Below the pieces are notes generated by a model. The model was not told the DNA's origin and made no database searches. It saw only the letters and a program-made list of their open reading frames with translations. Below, in pieces: positions 5,306-7,464 of a DNA stretch of 7,464 nucleotides. This DNA comes from JASFUX01 sp050050115 (GTDB lineage: Bacteria; Pseudomonadota; Alphaproteobacteria; Caulobacterales; Maricaulaceae): the NCBI GenBank assembly GCA_050050115.1, contig JASFUX010000168.1:1-7464 (forward strand). Direction: 5' to 3'. The position numbers and the translations under genes are program-made. The first letter of the stretch is position 1. Each line of letters opens with the position of its first letter.

Positions 5306-6856
5306 CTACACCCCGTCCTTGAAGGTCACCTTGTAGAGGTCGAACCTTCGATCCTTGAGGTTGGTCACCGAGCCTTCGGCGCGGGCCCAGGCGAGATCGG
5401 CGAGATTGAGGTCGGCGAAGATTACCGTCTCGACGTTCTCAGACGCCTCCGCGGCGACGCCGTCGCGGGCGAAGGGAAAGTCGCACGGCGTGATGACGGC
5501 CGAACGCGCGTAGGAGATGTCCATGTTCTCGACGTTGGGCAGATTGCCGACCGAGCCCGCGGTGACGACGTAGCACTGGTTCTCGATCGCCCGGGCGTGG
5601 GCGCAGTAGCGCACCCGGTTGTGCCCCTGGCGGGTGTCGGTGCTGTAGGGCGTGAAGATCACCCGCGCGCCCTCGTCCGAGAGCCGGCGCGCCAGCTCGG
5701 GGAACTCGGCGTCGTAGCAGATCAAGACGCCCACGGGACCGCAGTCGGTCGGGATGGCGTGGATCGAGTCCCCGCCTTTGATGTTCCACCAGTAGCGCTC
5801 GTCCGGCGTCGGATGGATCTTCTCCTGGATGTGCACCGAGCCGTCGCGCAGGCAGACATAGGCGACGTTCTGGATGTCCCCGTCTTCGGTGCGGGTCGGA
5901 TGGCTGCCGGCGACGATGTTGATGTTGTAGCGCAAAGCCATCGCGCTCATCTCGGAGACGTAGCGCGGGGTGTGGCGCGTCAGCGCTTCGATCGCCTCGG
6001 CGGGGCCGAGCTTGTTTTCCTCGAAGGCGATCAGCTGGAGCGTCAGCATCTCGGGAAAGACGACGAAGTCGCAGCGATAGTCGGCCGTGACGTCGACGAA
6101 GTACTCGATCTCGGCGAAGAACTCGTCGACGCTCTTGACCATGCGGTGCTGGAACTGGACGCAGGCGACGCGGACAGTCTCGGGATCGCGCCGCGACGCG
6201 GGCGCGCCGGCGACCTCGGACTCATAATAAGGATTGCGCCAGACCATCAGCGCGGCCGCGCCGCCCGAGGCCTTGTCGCTCGGCGCATAACCGTGGAGCA
6301 CGCCGGCCGGCTCGAACCCCTGGCGGATCTGGAACCCGGCGACCGGGTCCTTGATCTCCTGATCGACCACGGCCCGGAGATATTCCTCGGGCGTCGGATA
6401 GATTTTCTTGCGTCGCGCGAAGCCCGGCAGCCGGCCGCCGAAGACGATGCCCTTGAGCTGCCACTCCTCGCACAGGCGCTTGCGCGCGTCATAGAGCCGC
6501 TCGCCGATCCGCAGGCGCCGCTCGGACCGGTCCACCACCACCTCCATGCCGTAGAGCCAGTCGCCTCTGGGGTCGTGACGCGAGGCGTAGCCCGCCCCGC
6601 AGATCTCGTCCCAGGTGTGGGGCCCGAAGGCGGTCGCCTCGTCGATGATGAAGGTCGCGGCGTGGCCGACCACCCGCCCCTCGCGCTCGACCACGAACTG
6701 GCCTTCGGCAAATCGCGAGATGTGGCCCATGACCATGCCGCGGGTGTACTCCGGCTCGTCGGGGTAGACCCGCGCATGCAGCGCGATGATGTCGTCGGCG
6801 TCCTCGTTGCGCGCGTTGCGCACGATGAGCTTGGCGGGAGAGCGGCGTTTGGTCAT
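5306..6856 (-). CDS. GNAT acetyltransferase fused to carbon-nitrogen hydrolase, 516 aa
   Basis: This is a two-domain cytosolic enzyme. Residues about 10-206 are a RimI-like GNAT domain; the acetyl-CoA loop region is RRLRIGERL (113-121) after strand MEVVVD. Residues about 226-513 are a nitrilase-superfamily hydrolase with a complete triad: Glu269 in FPEM, Lys346 in EKIHPTP, Cys380 in LICYD. Glu353, in the usual fourth position, is also present. This architecture is the RimI-linked branch (class 12) of the nitrilase superfamily, whose substrates are not established as far as I know. The natural inference is linked acyl transfer and amide hydrolysis on one amine-containing metabolite. I chose ATG 6856-6854; a TTG at 6919 would add a 21-aa Ser/Pro-rich tail with no domain role. 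Neither start has a strong SD. It converges with the exported-protein gene (27-bp gap) and diverges from an acyl-CoA dehydrogenase. Confidence 0.93.
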   Translation of the reverse strand: MTKRRSPAKLIVRNARNEDADDIIALHARVYPDEPEYTRGMVMGHISRFAEGQFVVEREGRVVGHAATFIIDEATAFGPHTWDEICGAGYASRHDPRGDWLYGMEVVVDRSERRLRIGERLYDARKRLCEEWQLKGIVFGGRLPGFARRKKIYPTPEEYLRAVVDQEIKDPVAGFQIRQGFEPAGVLHGYAPSDKASGGAAALMVWRNPYYESEVAGAPASRRDPETVRVACVQFQHRMVKSVDEFFAEIEYFVDVTADYRCDFVVFPEMLTLQLIAFEENKLGPAEAIEALTRHTPRYVSEMSAMALRYNINIVAGSHPTRTEDGDIQNVAYVCLRDGSVHIQEKIHPTPDERYWWNIKGGDSIHAIPTDCGPVGVLICYDAEFPELARRLSDEGARVIFTPYSTDTRQGHNRVRYCAHARAIENQCYVVTAGSVGNLPNVENMDISYARSAVITPCDFPFARDGVAAEASENVETVIFADLNLADLAWARAEGSVTNLKDRRFDLYKVTFKDGV

Positions 6857-7005
6857 GCGCGCGGACTTATGACGTCCGGGCGCGGAGGTCGAGGGGGAAG
6901 CGACGATCAAAGCCCTCAAAAAGTTCAGCGGCGTAAACGCTTCCTCGCCGCGGCGCGAGCAGGCATTGTTGGCGGCCTTCGTCCGCCCGCCGCGCGAGAG
7001 ACCCG
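6857..7005. promoter_or_regulatory. divergent intergenic region, GNAT-hydrolase / acyl-CoA dehydrogenase
   Basis: This gap of 149 bp should hold promoters for both flanking genes. An inverted GCGT-AA-ACGC (about 6930-6939) lies near the centre and could be an operator half-pair, but the arms are only 4 bp. GAGAG (6996-7000) is the probable SD of the dehydrogenase gene. I found no convincing -35/-10 pair on either strand. Confidence 0.4.
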
Positions 7006-7464
7006 ATGTCGAACGACGAGACCCACAGCGACATTCGCCGGGCGGTGCGTAGCCTGTGCGCCGACTTCCCCGGCCCCTATTGGCGCGGCCTCGACCGCGA
7101 GCGCGCTTATCCGGCCGAGTTCGTCAAGGCGCTCTCTGACGCGGGCTTCCTCGCCGCGCTGATCCCGGAGGACTACGGCGGCTCGGGTCTGCCGCTGTCG
7201 GCGGCCTGCGCCATCCTTGAAGAGGTCCACCGCTCGGGCGGCAACGGCGCGGCGTGCCACGCGCAGATGTACACCATGGGCGCGTTGCTGCGGCACGGCT
7301 CGGAAGACCAGAAGGCGGCGATCCTGCCGAAGATCGCCTCGGGCGCGCTGCGCCTGCAGGCCTTCGGGGTGACCGAGCCGGGCGCGGGCGTCGATGCGAC
7401 ACGCATCCAGACCTTCGCCCACAAGGACGGCGAGCGCTACATCGTCAACGGCTCGAAGATCTGG
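7006..7464 (+). CDS. acyl-CoA dehydrogenase, N-terminal part (runs off the window)
   Basis: An uninterrupted frame of 153 codons from ATG 7006 continues past the window end. It encodes the N-terminal helical domain and the start of the beta domain of a flavin-dependent acyl-CoA dehydrogenase, which oxidises acyl-CoA to the 2,3-enoyl-CoA and passes electrons to ETF. Evidence is the segment DAGFLAALIPEDYGGSGL (45-62), the FAD/substrate-contact motif GVTEPGAGVD (121-130) and NGSKIW (148-153). Family members usually have about 380-400 aa, so roughly 60% is missing, including the catalytic Glu; chain-length or branched-chain preference cannot be judged. GAGAG 5 nt upstream supports the start. It is divergent from the GNAT-hydrolase gene. 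Whether fatty-acid or amino-acid catabolism genes follow lies outside this window. Confidence 0.95.
   Translation, partial: MSNDETHSDIRRAVRSLCADFPGPYWRGLDRERAYPAEFVKALSDAGFLAALIPEDYGGSGLPLSAACAILEEVHRSGGNGAACHAQMYTMGALLRHGSEDQKAAILPKIASGALRLQAFGVTEPGAGVDATRIQTFAHKDGERYIVNGSKIW

Noticed and set aside
6854..6919. Upstream TTG start for the GNAT-hydrolase fusion
   Set aside because: It adds 21 Ser/Pro/Ala-rich residues before the domain with no Shine-Dalgarno; ATG 6856 places the GNAT domain at the expected distance from the N-terminus.
5597..7162. Plus-strand open frame of 521 codons
   Set aside because: It is antisense to the GNAT-hydrolase gene and runs out of frame into the acyl-CoA dehydrogenase gene; its Asp/Val/Ala/His-rich composition is typical of a reverse-frame shadow in GC-rich DNA.

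Overview
The window is GC-rich, gene-dense chromosomal DNA that reads as an alphaproteobacterium. The codon choice, the family variants (GlmU, RpiA, the RimI-like/nitrilase fusion) and a CTATAC-type -10 box all fit. A Maricaulales/Hyphomonadaceae-like marine member is my guess from the style of the proteins, not a demonstrated assignment. No mobile element, CRISPR array, phage gene or defence gene is visible.

Layout. From 2607 leftward on the minus strand runs a tightly packed run of genes: glmU (cell-wall UDP-GlcNAc synthesis), rpiA (pentose phosphate pathway), a 170-aa exported protein, and the first 15 codons of a further probably exported protein leaving the window at base 1. All three junctions are 4-base overlaps (ATGA, ATGA, GTGA), so this is almost certainly one translationally coupled operon. 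Divergent from glmU, gph (phosphoglycolate phosphatase-type HAD hydrolase, 2746-3441) uses a TTG start with a good Shine-Dalgarno.

The middle (3442-4624) is sparse. It holds a small unrecognised minus-strand gene of 78 codons with a very strong Shine-Dalgarno, a non-coding stretch, and then a tRNA-Val(CAC) gene with its own clear promoter (TTGACC, 17 bp, TATACG). The predicted tRNA leader can fold into competing hairpins, and three related GC-rich palindromic elements sit around the tRNA.

The right part has a 217-aa exported protein of unknown function (4625-5278). Convergent with it is a 516-aa fusion of a GNAT acetyltransferase to a carbon-nitrogen hydrolase (5306-6856) with an intact Glu-Lys-Cys triad. 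Divergent from that fusion, the first 153 codons of an acyl-CoA dehydrogenase (7006 onward) run off the right edge.

Most of the window is housekeeping metabolism. The parts worth a second look are the tRNA leader and its flanking palindromes, the small strong-SD gene, the two or three orphan exported proteins, the start region of gph, and the unassigned substrate of the GNAT-hydrolase fusion. I did not find convincing evidence of a new multi-gene system.
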